In this document: piece after piece, positions 32,129-40,242 of the stretch
Layout: each line of letters opens with the position of its first letter
Position numbering within the stretch: the stretch's first letter is position 1
Source: Thermoanaerobaculia bacterium
Lineage (GTDB): Bacteria; Acidobacteriota; Thermoanaerobaculia; Gp7-AA8
Length of the DNA stretch: 40,242 nucleotides
Direction of reading: 5' to 3'
NCBI GenBank assembly: GCA_017883235.1
Contig: JADGNY010000055.1
Location: 1 to 40,242 of the forward strand
The notes under the pieces: generated by a model
What the model saw: the letters and a program-made list of their open reading frames with translations, nothing else
Database searches by the model: none
What the model was told of the DNA's origin: nothing
Made by a program: the position numbers and the translations under genes

Positions 32129-32836
32129 CTATTCCTTGAGGAAGGCGAACTTCGCCTGTTGGTACTTCGGCTTATTCACCACTTTTTGAATGTACGGCAT
32201 CAGCTTGAACAACATCTGTTTGCGCTGCTCATTGAACATGACCTCGGGGACGAATCCATTGAGATCCATGTTCAGCCGGTAGTCGATCTCGATCTCGCCG
32301 TTGCCCACCGGTTTGACAAACCACATGTTGTTCATGCGGGTGACGCGAACGCAGCAGTCATTGGGAGGAAGCTTCTCGGGTGTCGCCGCGTATTCGATGG
32401 TGAGCTCTTTGGTGAGCGGGTTCTGATAGAACTGCGCTCGGACGACGAATTCTCTCGGACGAAACGGCCAGGGGGAATCGTAGCGAAACGTGCTGTACAC
32501 CAACTGATCGTCGACTCGCTCCAGGAGCCGTGATTCAGTACAGCCAACACGGTCGCAAACGTCCGGGTCCTGCGCCATTTTGACCATGCCCGCCAGCGTC
32601 GAGCGGATGCGCGTAACGCCCCTGACCTGTTCCAGACTGTCGCCGGGCGCCTTCAGCGCATAGACTTTCACTCCGCGCCTTTCCCCGATCAGTCTCCATT
32701 GATTCGACCCGGAGAACTTCCAGATCGTTTGGGCAGCGAACAGTAGCACGAGGAGAGATGCGCTCACGATGAACAGGCCTCTGGCAAGCTTTTGGCGCCT
32801 CGTTTTCGGTTTCGCTGTTTGATCCTGCTGTGTCAT
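32129..32836 (-). CDS. Membrane-anchored START-domain (lipid-transfer-like) protein
   Basis: About 235 residues. A basic N-terminus (KTRRQKLAR) is followed by one hydrophobic segment at about residues 19-38, then a soluble domain of about 190 residues. That domain has START/Bet v1-like features: ERRGVKVYALK, a YDSPWPFRPREFV strand pair, and a long C-terminal amphipathic helix. START domains form a deep hydrophobic cavity that binds lipids or other apolar ligands. I infer a single-pass signal-anchored protein whose binding domain is probably outside the cytoplasm. The ATG at 32836 is preferred because GAGAGGGA lies 5-6 nt upstream; a longer frame from 32878 would place that site within the gene. 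Its role in the pathway is unknown. Binding or shuttling of a hydrophobic product or of membrane lipid is possible. It sits alone between two palindrome-bearing gaps of 162 and 206 nt, so it may not belong functionally with its neighbours. Confidence 0.82.
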   Translation of the reverse strand: MTQQDQTAKPKTRRQKLARGLFIVSASLLVLLFAAQTIWKFSGSNQWRLIGERRGVKVYALKAPGDSLEQVRGVTRIRSTLAGMVKMAQDPDVCDRVGCTESRLLERVDDQLVYSTFRYDSPWPFRPREFVVRAQFYQNPLTKELTIEYAATPEKLPPNDCCVRVTRMNNMWFVKPVGNGEIEIDYRLNMDLNGFVPEVMFNEQRKQMLFKLMPYIQKVVNKPKYQQAKFAFLKE

Positions 32837-32852
32837 GTTGTCCCTCTCTTTA
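32834..32852 (-). promoter_or_regulatory. Ribosome-binding site deciding the START-protein start
   Basis: On the minus strand GAGAGGGACAAC precedes the ATG at 32836, a purine-rich Shine-Dalgarno site with 5-6 nt spacing. It excludes the longer in-frame start at 32878 as the main one. Confidence 0.75.
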
Positions 32853-32924
32853 GAATGTCTGCAACGATGATCGAACACTTCGCCTTACAGTCGCCTGAAC
32901 CGGCGTGTAAGACACCTCACTACG

Positions 32925-32995
32925 GTTGCTGGTTGCTGTGTCGCTGGTCGCTCGCGGTGCGCGGCTTTCAGGCGCGGCCTTCGCAAGCAACCAGG
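32925..32995. repeat. Related palindromic element in the gap after the GMC-like gene
   Basis: It shares a 17-base block (32925-32941 with 31987-32003) and a 14-base block (32950-32963 with 32004-32017) with the other element; 8 bases are inserted between the blocks here. GCAAGCAACC at 32983-32992 can pair with the GGTCGCTCGC stretch at 32946-32955, allowing G.U pairs. Both copies read in the same direction. They look like members of a dispersed intergenic repeat family. Confidence 0.7.
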
Positions 32996-32998
32996 TCT

Positions 32999-34312
32999 TC
33001 AGATGGAGCGCGACAGGTGATTGGCTAGATACTTTCCGAGGCAGATCAGCGTCAGGGTCGGGGTGACCACATCCGGCGGCACCACCGAGCCGTCGCATAC
33101 GTACAAGCCGCGGTACTCCGTCTGCAGGTTCTCATCGACATGTTCTTGGATTCTGAGCGTGCCGGTGATGCTCGACGCATTGACGAACGTTCTGAACAGA
33201 TTCTTTCCCCCGGCGTGCTCAATGAGGCGGCGGGCGACCTCTTCGCCTTTGGCGAGCTTCGCTCCATCTTCAGCCGCGAGCTCCTTGTAGTAACGGCCGT
33301 CCTCCCGCAGCTCCCCACCGGGACCATCCATGATCATGACGCCTACGGCGATGGCGTTCCCGTACCGAAACACCCGAAGCCATTTACGCTCGCGCAGCAT
33401 GAGCAACCGGTGCACCGTGCGATCGAAGTTCGCATCGCCGATGTGAATGTCGTTATCGACGATGAATCCCCAGCTGCCACCGAAGCCTTCGGTCCCTTTC
33501 AGTCCCGAGATGGTGCCGAACACCGCGAAGCTCGGATGACAGAAGAAGCCACGATTCGCGACGTTCCTGATTCCGCTCGCGCGAAGGAGGAGCGGCGTCG
33601 ATGCGCAGCCGGCGGCCACGACGATCTTCGATCCGAAGACCTGGCGAGTCTCGGCCTGCCTTCTCGTTTTCCCCAGTTCGTACTCCACACCGATGGCCCG
33701 GCCCTGATCGACGAGGACCCGCCGGGCTCTGGCTCCATTGATCAGGGTGGCGCCGTTCCGGACGGCGTCCTCGACGTAGCTTCTGGCCGTCCATTTGGCC
33801 CGGTAGGAATAACCGGAAGTGCACGTGGACTGATCGACCAGCATCCGGCGTATGACCAGCTCATGACCCATCGCCATGGCGCTGTCCCGCAGTTTCAGAG
33901 ATGGCGGCCGCAATAGCGCGTCCGGCAGTGTCGCCAGCGGCAACTCGCTTTCCGCCTCTTCCAGCGCCATGGACAAATCGATTCCCAGAGACCGGAACGT
34001 CTCCAGGGGCGGACGAACCGCCGACCCCAGATAGACGGCCGTCGTGCCACCTGTCGTCAGGGCCCTCCCCATGAAGATCTTGCCGCCCACGGAGACGCCA
34101 TTCAGAATCGAGACGGTGGCGAACAGACCGTCGCGCAGCGGTGCATTGCCGCCACGTTCGAGAATCAGCACTCTGCTCCCCCGTCTGCTCAATTCCCTCG
34201 CGACTGTCGCGCCGCCGGGCCCTGAACCGATGACAATGGCATCGAATTCGGCGTTGCCAGGCTGTTTATCCAAACGAGCCTCCAGGTGCGACCATGCGTC
34301 CCTTGAATGCAT
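32999..34312 (-). CDS. GMC-like FAD-dependent oxidoreductase
   Basis: About 437 residues with an N-terminal dinucleotide-binding fold: DAIVIGSGPGGATVARELSR followed by an acidic ILERG at the end of beta-2. The substrate-binding half contains KWTARSYVEDAV, as in choline-dehydrogenase-like GMC proteins, and the C-terminus has LYVCDGSVVPP. GMC enzymes oxidise alcohols or aldehydes using FAD. The protein is shorter than classic GMC enzymes (500-550 residues). The usual C-terminal HPxG and NPxxT signatures, which supply the catalytic His and Asn, are not recognisable; TPTLTL stands where NPxxT is expected. It may use other catalytic residues, or may not be a standard dehydrogenase. Start: the ATG at 34312 directly precedes the FAD motif. 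An ATG at 34354 would overlap the MATE stop by 22 nt; neither has a strong ribosome-binding site. A tailoring role is inferred from position. Confidence 0.85.
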   Translation of the reverse strand: MHSRDAWSHLEARLDKQPGNAEFDAIVIGSGPGGATVARELSRRGSRVLILERGGNAPLRDGLFATVSILNGVSVGGKIFMGRALTTGGTTAVYLGSAVRPPLETFRSLGIDLSMALEEAESELPLATLPDALLRPPSLKLRDSAMAMGHELVIRRMLVDQSTCTSGYSYRAKWTARSYVEDAVRNGATLINGARARRVLVDQGRAIGVEYELGKTRRQAETRQVFGSKIVVAAGCASTPLLLRASGIRNVANRGFFCHPSFAVFGTISGLKGTEGFGGSWGFIVDNDIHIGDANFDRTVHRLLMLRERKWLRVFRYGNAIAVGVMIMDGPGGELREDGRYYKELAAEDGAKLAKGEEVARRLIEHAGGKNLFRTFVNASSITGTLRIQEHVDENLQTEYRGLYVCDGSVVPPDVVTPTLTLICLGKYLANHLSRSI

Positions 34313-34332
34313 GAATGTCGTGAGCGACGGGC

Positions 34333-35658
34333 TCAGATCTTGACACTTTTCCATCGGCCCTGGGCCCAGATCGCGGTGATCAACACTGTCGCAATCGCAC
34401 CGTAGACCATTTGAACGAGCCAGATTTGCAGGAGACCGTATCTCAGCCAAGGGCCGACGATCCAAACCGCCGGCAAAAAGATGATCCATTGTGTACCGAA
34501 TGAAACCAGGATGACGCGATTGCCATCGCCGACGCTGAACAACGTATACGCGAAGATATAGATCAGGCTGCCCAGGCCAGTCGTAGCCGCCACCATTCGC
34601 AGCGGTATGACGGCCATCGCTATCGTGTGGGGATGCATGAGAAAAACAGAAAGAACGCGCTCCGGAAAGAGAAAAAGCGGAAGGCCGAGTAAGGTGATCC
34701 CGATGACCCCCAGCTTTCCTGCGTCCCAACCCCACTCCGCGGCGCCTGCAGGATCGCCGGCCCCTACATTTTTCGAGACCAAGGTCGCGGAGGCTGTTCC
34801 CAGCCCCATCGCCATGAGCACGAGTACCATCGAGATTCTGACCAGCACATTCGCGGCCGCCAGCTCCGCCGTTCCGATCTTTCCAATCATCCAGAAAAAC
34901 ACGAGATAGCCGAGCGCAAAAAGAAACTCCTGCATGGTAGCGGGGATTCCCAGTTTGAGGATGCGCACCATAAGAGCCCGCCCTGGCTTTGCGGTCAAGA
35001 ACCCTTCCTTTCGGTCACGCCAGTAGATGAGCACGAAATTGATGATCACGCCCACCCAGAGGGCCGTGGCCGTGCTGACGGCGGCTCCCGTAGCTCCTAA
35101 GGCGGGCAGGCCGAACCTTCCGGAAATCAGAGTGTAGTCCCCTGCGAAGTTCAGGCATTGCACGAAGAGGACGATCACCAGGTTCACGTTCGGCTTTTCG
35201 ATGGCGTACCAATAGCCTTTGAAAGCGCAGACCATTCCTACCGCGGTGACGCCCGTGTATAGAGTTCTGAGAAATGGAACGGCTACTTTGACGACCGCAG
35301 GATCAGAGGAGAGCAAAGAGACGAGGAAAGGAGTGAAGAAGTAGCAAAGGATCGTTAGAGGTACGCCCACGACCAGCGCGGTCAAGAGACCTGCATTGAG
35401 CGGCAGGCATCTCGGTTCCTTGGAGCCCTGGCCTCTCCTGCGGGCGACGATCCCTTGGACCGCAGGCGCAATCCCCCCCACGAAAGCTAAAACTAGGATA
35501 TTGCTGAATACCGCTAATCCCACCGCTGCGCTGGTGTGGTTCCCCAATCTTTTCACGAAGGCCAGATCGACCAGCGACATGGCCAAAGTCAAACTCACGG
35601 AGATGAATACGGGAAACGCCAACGCGGAGATGGTCTTGGTTCGATCCCAAGTGATCAT
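34333..35658 (-). CDS. MATE-family multidrug/product efflux transporter
   Basis: A polytopic inner-membrane protein of 441 residues, the usual size for MATE (MatE/NorM-like) antiporters, with roughly twelve hydrophobic segments separated by short basic loops such as RRRGQG and YWRDRKEG. MATE pumps use a Na+ or H+ gradient to export organic compounds. Here the likely job is export of, or self-resistance to, the product of the locus (inference from context). I chose the ATG at 35658 because GGAAGGGG lies about 7 nt upstream; a TTG at 35676 in the same frame would place this ribosome-binding site inside the coding region. The gene starts 59 nt after the NRPS stop and its TGA is 20 nt before the preferred start of the flavoprotein gene, which suggests co-transcription. 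Confidence 0.92.
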   Translation of the reverse strand: MITWDRTKTISALAFPVFISVSLTLAMSLVDLAFVKRLGNHTSAAVGLAVFSNILVLAFVGGIAPAVQGIVARRRGQGSKEPRCLPLNAGLLTALVVGVPLTILCYFFTPFLVSLLSSDPAVVKVAVPFLRTLYTGVTAVGMVCAFKGYWYAIEKPNVNLVIVLFVQCLNFAGDYTLISGRFGLPALGATGAAVSTATALWVGVIINFVLIYWRDRKEGFLTAKPGRALMVRILKLGIPATMQEFLFALGYLVFFWMIGKIGTAELAAANVLVRISMVLVLMAMGLGTASATLVSKNVGAGDPAGAAEWGWDAGKLGVIGITLLGLPLFLFPERVLSVFLMHPHTIAMAVIPLRMVAATTGLGSLIYIFAYTLFSVGDGNRVILVSFGTQWIIFLPAVWIVGPWLRYGLLQIWLVQMVYGAIATVLITAIWAQGRWKSVKI

Positions 35659-35675
35659 GTTAAATTCCCCTTCCA
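35645..35675 (-). promoter_or_regulatory. Ribosome-binding site deciding the MATE start
   Basis: On the minus strand GGAAGGGG is followed after about 7 nt by the ATG at 35658. It favours this ATG over the in-frame TTG at 35676. Confidence 0.75.
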
Positions 35676-35717
35676 AGAATGTGAATCGGTGTGTTACCGC
35701 CCTACTGCCTCACAGAG

Positions 35718-38700
35718 TCAACAATCCGCCAACTCGCGAATATGCACCTTCGCCAGGATGGAAAAATGAGTGGCCTCGACGTCGTAGGTACGAATCGGAG
35801 TCTGAAGCAACCGATCCCAGCCGTAATCGCGAGGCATGTCCGGTCCGTTGTGACGCGCTTGCGTCGCGCGGTACAGCGACACATCGATCTTCCGTGACAG
35901 CATCGACGGTGTGTAGGCACGATAGCTATCCACATTGGCTCGATAGACCCTGTAAAACGCGGCGAATTGATCGGCATTGATCTCCATGCCGCGCTCGTTC
36001 AGCAGTCGAGCGATGGTTTGGACGTTCTCTTCGGTCGTCGATTGTCGTAACCGTTCGACATCGATCTCCACGTCTGCGTCATACAGATTGGCCACCGCCG
36101 TACACGCCTCGACGAGCGCGTCGGCCTCGTCATGAGCGGCTCTTCGCTGCATGACCGACGGAGCGATCGAGTCCAGCAAGGTCAGCGAGGAAATCTCCTC
36201 TCCCTGCTCCACCAGCATCCTGGCCATTTCATAGGCGACTACGCCGCCGTAGGAGTGCCCGATCAGGCTGTAGGGACCTGCAGGCTGTACCGTTTTCAGG
36301 GCCTCAATATTCGTTCGCGCCGTTTGCTCGACGCTGCTGTGAGGCGCCGTTTTACCGTCGAGGCCAACGGCCTGGAAGGCGAAGAGGGGCTGATCGCCCA
36401 GCGCCCTGCCGAGGGGTCGCAGCGACAGTACGTTCCCACCAGCTCCCGGCACGGCGAAGACTGGCGGCGCATTGCCATCCTTCCGAATGGGAATCAGGAT
36501 CTCGAACGACGGCGCCTCTTGACTCGAGATCGCCTTCGCCAACGCGGCAATGTTCGGAGCAGTAAAGAGGATCGCCAGAGGCAGCATCTGGTTGAAGTGC
36601 CTCTTGGTTTTCGCCATCAATTGCACTGCCGACAGCGAATGCCCACCGAGCTCGAAGAAATTGTCATTGACTCCGATAGTCTCCGGCGCCCGATTCAACA
36701 CCTCCGCCCAGATGCCGACGAGTTGCTGCTCCCTCTCTGTGCGCGGCGCCACATACTCCTGACCGGCACCGATGGTCACGTCCATCCGCGCCAGCGCCCG
36801 GCGATCCACCTTGCCATTCGGGTTCAGCGGAATCGCCGCCAGGCTGACGAACGCCGCCGGCACCATGTACTTCGGCAGCGTCTGCTGGAGATGCCCGCGC
36901 AGCTCCTCATTCGGCAGATGAACGATTTGATCTGCCGTGGTCTCTTTGGCGCGATAGAAGGCGATGAGCTGTTTGTTGGCTCCTTCACCCTGCGCGACCA
37001 CGGCGCTGTCCTGTATACTGGGGTGCTGATTGAGCCGGGCTTCGATCTCGCCGAGTTCAATGCGGAAACCACGGATTTTGACCTGCGTGTCGATTCTGCC
37101 CAGATACTCGATATTGCCGTCCGTCAGCCATCGTCCCCGATCTCCGGTCCGGTACATCCGGGCCTTGGGATCGGAGCTGTAGGGATCCGAAAGAAACTTC
37201 TCCGCCGTCAAATCGGGCCGGTTCAGATATCCGCGCGCCACTCCTGCGCCGCTCACGTACAACTCGCCTGCCACACCTAACGGCACCGGCTGCCGCCGGG
37301 AATCGAGAACGTAAATCCGGGTATTCGCAATCGGCCGCCCGATGGGAATGGAGCGCTTTTCGCCGACTGGCGCGTCGATCTCGAACGTGCAGCAGCCCAC
37401 AGTGGTCTCCGTGGGCCCGAAGTGATTCACCAATCTGACTTGAGGAAAGCGGCGCTGCCAGAACAGAATATCCGACGGGATCAACGCTTCCCCGCCGATC
37501 ATCAGGGCCGCCGTGGGCGCCCTGTTCCCATCCGCGGCAATCATTTGATTGAAGAGCTTCAGATGCGAAGGTGTGACTTTGATCAACGTGTAAACAAAGC
37601 TGCCCGAGGAGCACGCCTGCGCCAGACACTCCATCTCTGATCCCTGCGGCAGCAACCTCAGTGTCTGCCCCGCCACCAAAGGACCAAACAACGTCGTCAC
37701 CAGTCCATCGAACCCAATCGAATGAACCGCCGGCGAGCCATCCTCCGCCTTCCGGAAATATGCAGCGTCAGACCAGCGCAGATAATTGGAGAGATTCCTG
37801 TGCTCGATCATGACCCCCTTGGGCTTACCAGTGGACCCGGAGGTATAGATCACGTAAGCCAGATGATCAGGCCTCACATCGACGGAATCGAGGTTTGCAC
37901 TCCCTTGCTGCTCGGCAACCCTCCATTCACTGTCTACGGCAATGACCTGAGCCGAGGTCTTCGGCAGAATCCCCTTCAACCCCTCCTGCGTGAGCACGAT
38001 CGTCGGCGACGCATCCTCCAGCATGTACTGCAATCGCTCCGTCGGATAGCTCGGATCCAGCGGCACATAGGCGCCGCCTGCCTGCAGTATCCCCAGCAGC
38101 CCCACCATCATATCCAGCGATCTCTCCATACAAAGACCAACCAGACTGCCAGGTGTGACTCCCTGCGCTCGTAAATAGGAGGCCAGCGCGCGGCTCTGAT
38201 CATAGAGCTCTCGATAACTTAGTTGTTGCTCGCCAGACACGACCGCCGTCCTGTCAGGATGGATTGCAACTTGCGCGGCGAACATCTGATGAACGCACTC
38301 GTCCCTGGGGTAGTAGTCGGTTTGCGTATCGTTGTAACGGTTGAGCAGTTGGTGTTTCTCTGCCTCACCTATGTAGTCCAGAGAGCCGATCGTAGCGGTC
38401 GGTGCGATTATGATTGCCTGGCACAGGGCAATGAAGTGCCCGATCATGCGCTCGATGGTCTGCGGCTTATACAGCGCTGTACTGTATCGGATTGCGCCGG
38501 CCAGCCCCGCCGACGTTTCCGCAAACTCGAGTGTGAGATCGAACTTGCTGATGCCGCTTTCCAAAGGATAGGGCTGAATACTCTGGTTCAGCGCTCCTCC
38601 CATATCGGCATTCTGCAAGGTCACCATGACCTGAAATAGAGCGCTGACCGCCAGGTTGCGCTGAGGATGCACCATGTCCACTACCTTCTCGAACGGTGCA

Positions 38701-40242
38701 TCCTGATGCTCGTAGGCCTCCAGACAGGTGGCCCTGACCCTCGCGAAGAACGCGACAAAGGTATCGCCAGGCTCGATCTGGCTTCGTAGGGCCAGAGTGT
38801 TGATGAACATCCCGATCAGCCCTTCCGTTTCCCAATACTGCCGGTTGGCGATCGGGCTGCCGACACAGAGGTCGTTCTGGCCCGTGTAGCGATAGAGCAA
38901 AGCTTTGAAGGCGGCCAAAAGCACCATGTACAGCGTGCCGCCCTGTTGTTCGGCCAGGCGCTTGAGCTGTCCCGTCAGTTGCCCGTCCAGGGCGAACGCA
39001 TGGCTCGCGCCGGCGTAGGAGGGCACGCTCGGCCTCGGATAGTCGGTCGCCAGATCGAGACTCTCCGAAGCACCGGCCAGTTTGTTCTGCCAGTAGGCGA
39101 GTTGCCGCTCGAGAATCCCTCCCTCTTCCAGCCATTTCCGTTGCCAGACGCTGTAATCGACATACTGAATCGGCAGCGGAGGCAACTCCGGACGACGGCC
39201 CTGACGGAAGGCCTCCAGGATCACGCCCAGTTCCTTGATCAATACAACGAGGGACCACCCGTCACTGATGATGTGATGCATATTGAGCATCAAGATGTGC
39301 TCATGCTCGGCGAGCTTGATGGCCTTCCCGCGCAGCATCGGTCCGTTGGCTAAATCAAACGGCGTCGCCGCGTCCGCTCGACAGAGTCGTCTCGCTTCGT
39401 CGTCGCGGGCCTCTCTGCTTTCGTAGTCGCTCAGATCGATGCGCTCAAGCTTGAAATCAACTCGATCCAGGATACGCTGGTGAGCCCGACCATCCTGGCT
39501 CGGGAACAGCGTGCGCAGATTCTCATGCCGGGCAATGATCAGGTTGAACGCCTCTTCGAGCTGGCCCAGATCCAGCGCGCCACTGATGGTCACCGCTCCC
39601 GGAATGTTGTACCCGGCGCTGTTGGGCTCGAGCTCGCTCAAGAACCACAGCCTTTCCTGCGCAAAGCTCAGCGGCAGCCGCTCGAATTGCGATCGGTCGA
39701 CCGGTAGGATGGGAGGAATGTCGTTCTTCTCTCCCTTTGCCACCAATTGAGCCAATTGAGCGACACTGCCACCCTCAAACAGCGATTTCAGAGGGAGGTC
39801 GACGTCGAGCCGGCTGCGGATCTTCGAAATCAGTTGCGTTGCGAGCAGCGAATGCCCGCCCAGCTCGAAGAAATTGTCATTGACCCCAATGCTCTCCGGC
39901 GCCCGGTTCAACACCTCCGCCCAGATGGCAACGAGTTGTTGTTCCGTCTCTGTGCGCGGCGCCACATACTCCTGACCGGCACCGATGGTCACGTCCATCC
40001 GCTCCAGCGCGCGGCGATCCACCTTGCCATTCGGGTTCAGCGGAATCGTGGCCAGGCTGACGAACGCCGCCGGCACCATGTACTCCGGCAGCGTCTGCTG
40101 CAGATGCCCGCGCAGCTCCTCATTCGGCAGCTCGACGATGTGCTCTGCCGTGGTCTCTTTGGCGCGATAGAAGGCGATGAGTTGCTTGTTGGCCTCCTGG
40201 CCCTGCGCGATGACCACCCCGTCCTGGATCTCCGGGTGCTGA
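35718..40242 (-). CDS. Non-ribosomal peptide synthetase, C-terminal part (A-T-C-A-T-TE), runs off right edge
   Basis: The frame is open to the right edge, so the start is missing; 1507 residues are visible. Domains in order: the C-terminal end of an adenylation domain (NPNGKVDR near 40020); a carrier domain (GGHSL near 39850); a condensation domain starting at LPLSFAQERLWFL with the active-site motif HHIISDG near 39265-39280; a full adenylation domain (YTSGSTGKPKG, GPTETT, NGKVDR); a second carrier (GGHSL near 36640); and a type I thioesterase with GHSYGG, LLDS and a late ATHFS His. It therefore adds at least two amino acids and releases the product by hydrolysis or cyclisation. My manual reading of the specificity pocket of the complete A domain is D-G-T-K-M-G-H-V-G-K, closest to Asp-activating codes (inference). 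The condensation domain looks like the ordinary LCL type and no epimerase is present. The MATE gene follows after 59 nt. Function is certain; substrate is tentative. Confidence 0.97.
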   Translation of the reverse strand, partial: QHPEIQDGVVIAQGQEANKQLIAFYRAKETTAEHIVELPNEELRGHLQQTLPEYMVPAAFVSLATIPLNPNGKVDRRALERMDVTIGAGQEYVAPRTETEQQLVAIWAEVLNRAPESIGVNDNFFELGGHSLLATQLISKIRSRLDVDLPLKSLFEGGSVAQLAQLVAKGEKNDIPPILPVDRSQFERLPLSFAQERLWFLSELEPNSAGYNIPGAVTISGALDLGQLEEAFNLIIARHENLRTLFPSQDGRAHQRILDRVDFKLERIDLSDYESREARDDEARRLCRADAATPFDLANGPMLRGKAIKLAEHEHILMLNMHHIISDGWSLVVLIKELGVILEAFRQGRRPELPPLPIQYVDYSVWQRKWLEEGGILERQLAYWQNKLAGASESLDLATDYPRPSVPSYAGASHAFALDGQLTGQLKRLAEQQGGTLYMVLLAAFKALLYRYTGQNDLCVGSPIANRQYWETEGLIGMFINTLALRSQIEPGDTFVAFFARVRATCLEAYEHQDAPFEKVVDMVHPQRNLAVSALFQVMVTLQNADMGGALNQSIQPYPLESGISKFDLTLEFAETSAGLAGAIRYSTALYKPQTIERMIGHFIALCQAIIIAPTATIGSLDYIGEAEKHQLLNRYNDTQTDYYPRDECVHQMFAAQVAIHPDRTAVVSGEQQLSYRELYDQSRALASYLRAQGVTPGSLVGLCMERSLDMMVGLLGILQAGGAYVPLDPSYPTERLQYMLEDASPTIVLTQEGLKGILPKTSAQVIAVDSEWRVAEQQGSANLDSVDVRPDHLAYVIYTSGSTGKPKGVMIEHRNLSNYLRWSDAAYFRKAEDGSPAVHSIGFDGLVTTLFGPLVAGQTLRLLPQGSEMECLAQACSSGSFVYTLIKVTPSHLKLFNQMIAADGNRAPTAALMIGGEALIPSDILFWQRRFPQVRLVNHFGPTETTVGCCTFEIDAPVGEKRSIPIGRPIANTRIYVLDSRRQPVPLGVAGELYVSGAGVARGYLNRPDLTAEKFLSDPYSSDPKARMYRTGDRGRWLTDGNIEYLGRIDTQVKIRGFRIELGEIEARLNQHPSIQDSAVVAQGEGANKQLIAFYRAKETTADQIVHLPNEELRGHLQQTLPKYMVPAAFVSLAAIPLNPNGKVDRRALARMDVTIGAGQEYVAPRTEREQQLVGIWAEVLNRAPETIGVNDNFFELGGHSLSAVQLMAKTKRHFNQMLPLAILFTAPNIAALAKAISSQEAPSFEILIPIRKDGNAPPVFAVPGAGGNVLSLRPLGRALGDQPLFAFQAVGLDGKTAPHSSVEQTARTNIEALKTVQPAGPYSLIGHSYGGVVAYEMARMLVEQGEEISSLTLLDSIAPSVMQRRAAHDEADALVEACTAVANLYDADVEIDVERLRQSTTEENVQTIARLLNERGMEINADQFAAFYRVYRANVDSYRAYTPSMLSRKIDVSLYRATQARHNGPDMPRDYGWDRLLQTPIRTYDVEATHFSILAKVHIRELADC
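36637..37029 (-). repeat. Direct repeat, copy 1: A-domain end plus carrier domain of the NRPS
   Basis: About 390 bp that matches 39850-40242 base for base at roughly 90% by eye with a constant offset of 3213 bp (1071 codons, one C-A-T module). It covers the C-terminal subdomain of the last A domain and the start of the carrier. Confidence 0.85.
39850..40242 (-). repeat. Direct repeat, copy 2, reaching the right edge
   Basis: Second copy of the repeat at 36637-37029. It continues to the last base of the window, so the repeated tract is probably longer. Confidence 0.85.

Overview
The window is the interior of a large, GC-rich bacterial gene cluster for a polyketide made by a trans-acyltransferase (trans-AT) PKS, next to the 3' half of a non-ribosomal peptide synthetase (NRPS). 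Every gene I can support lies on the minus strand, so transcription runs from high to low coordinates. Both ends of the window cut through genes: the NRPS runs off the right edge and a second PKS runs off the left edge. The codon bias, the PfaD-type enoyl reductase and the PKS style fit a high-GC Gram-negative secondary-metabolite producer (for example Myxococcota, Acidobacteriota or Burkholderiales). The sequence alone does not let me choose among these.

Layout in transcription order: (1) an NRPS, 40242-35718, ending A(partial)-T-C-A-T-TE; (2) a MATE-family efflux pump, 35658-34333; (3) a GMC-like flavoprotein, 34312-32999; (4) a membrane-anchored START-domain protein, 32836-32129; (5) a giant PKS of 7550 residues, 31922-9270, with a methyltransferase-ACP loading module and five ketosynthases; (6) a PfaD trans-acting enoyl reductase, 9292-7859; (7) a second PKS, 7734 to the left edge, with at least 2578 residues. 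The short intergenic gaps (59, 20, 162, 206, -23 and 124 nt) suggest one or a few transcripts. Two of the gaps carry related imperfect palindromes.

PKS logic: no module contains an AT, so malonyl units must come from a discrete AT outside the window. Reading order is: loading [winged-helix/MT-ACP]; M1 KS-DH-ACP; M2 KS-DH(degenerate)-three crotonase units-ACP; M3 KS-DH-ACP; M4 KS-DH-KR-MT-ACP; M5 KS-DH | KR-ACP, split between two proteins with pfaD between their genes; M6 KS-DH-three crotonase units-ACP; M7 KS (cut by the edge). The ACPs of M2 and M6 carry the Trp six residues after the phosphopantetheine Ser that flags beta-branching ACPs. The last crotonase of each triplet looks like an ECH2 decarboxylase. 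I therefore infer two HMG-synthase-dependent beta-branches; the HMGS, donor ACP and decarboxylating KS must be encoded elsewhere. PfaD probably supplies enoyl reduction in trans. The NRPS would add amino acids, the last one probably Asp-like, and release the product through its TE, if NRPS and PKS belong to one pathway.

The most unusual features are the two in-line triple-crotonase blocks, the MT-ACP loading module with an extra N-terminal winged helix, the split module 5 with similar short motifs on both sides of the break, and a START-domain protein inside a PKS/NRPS locus.
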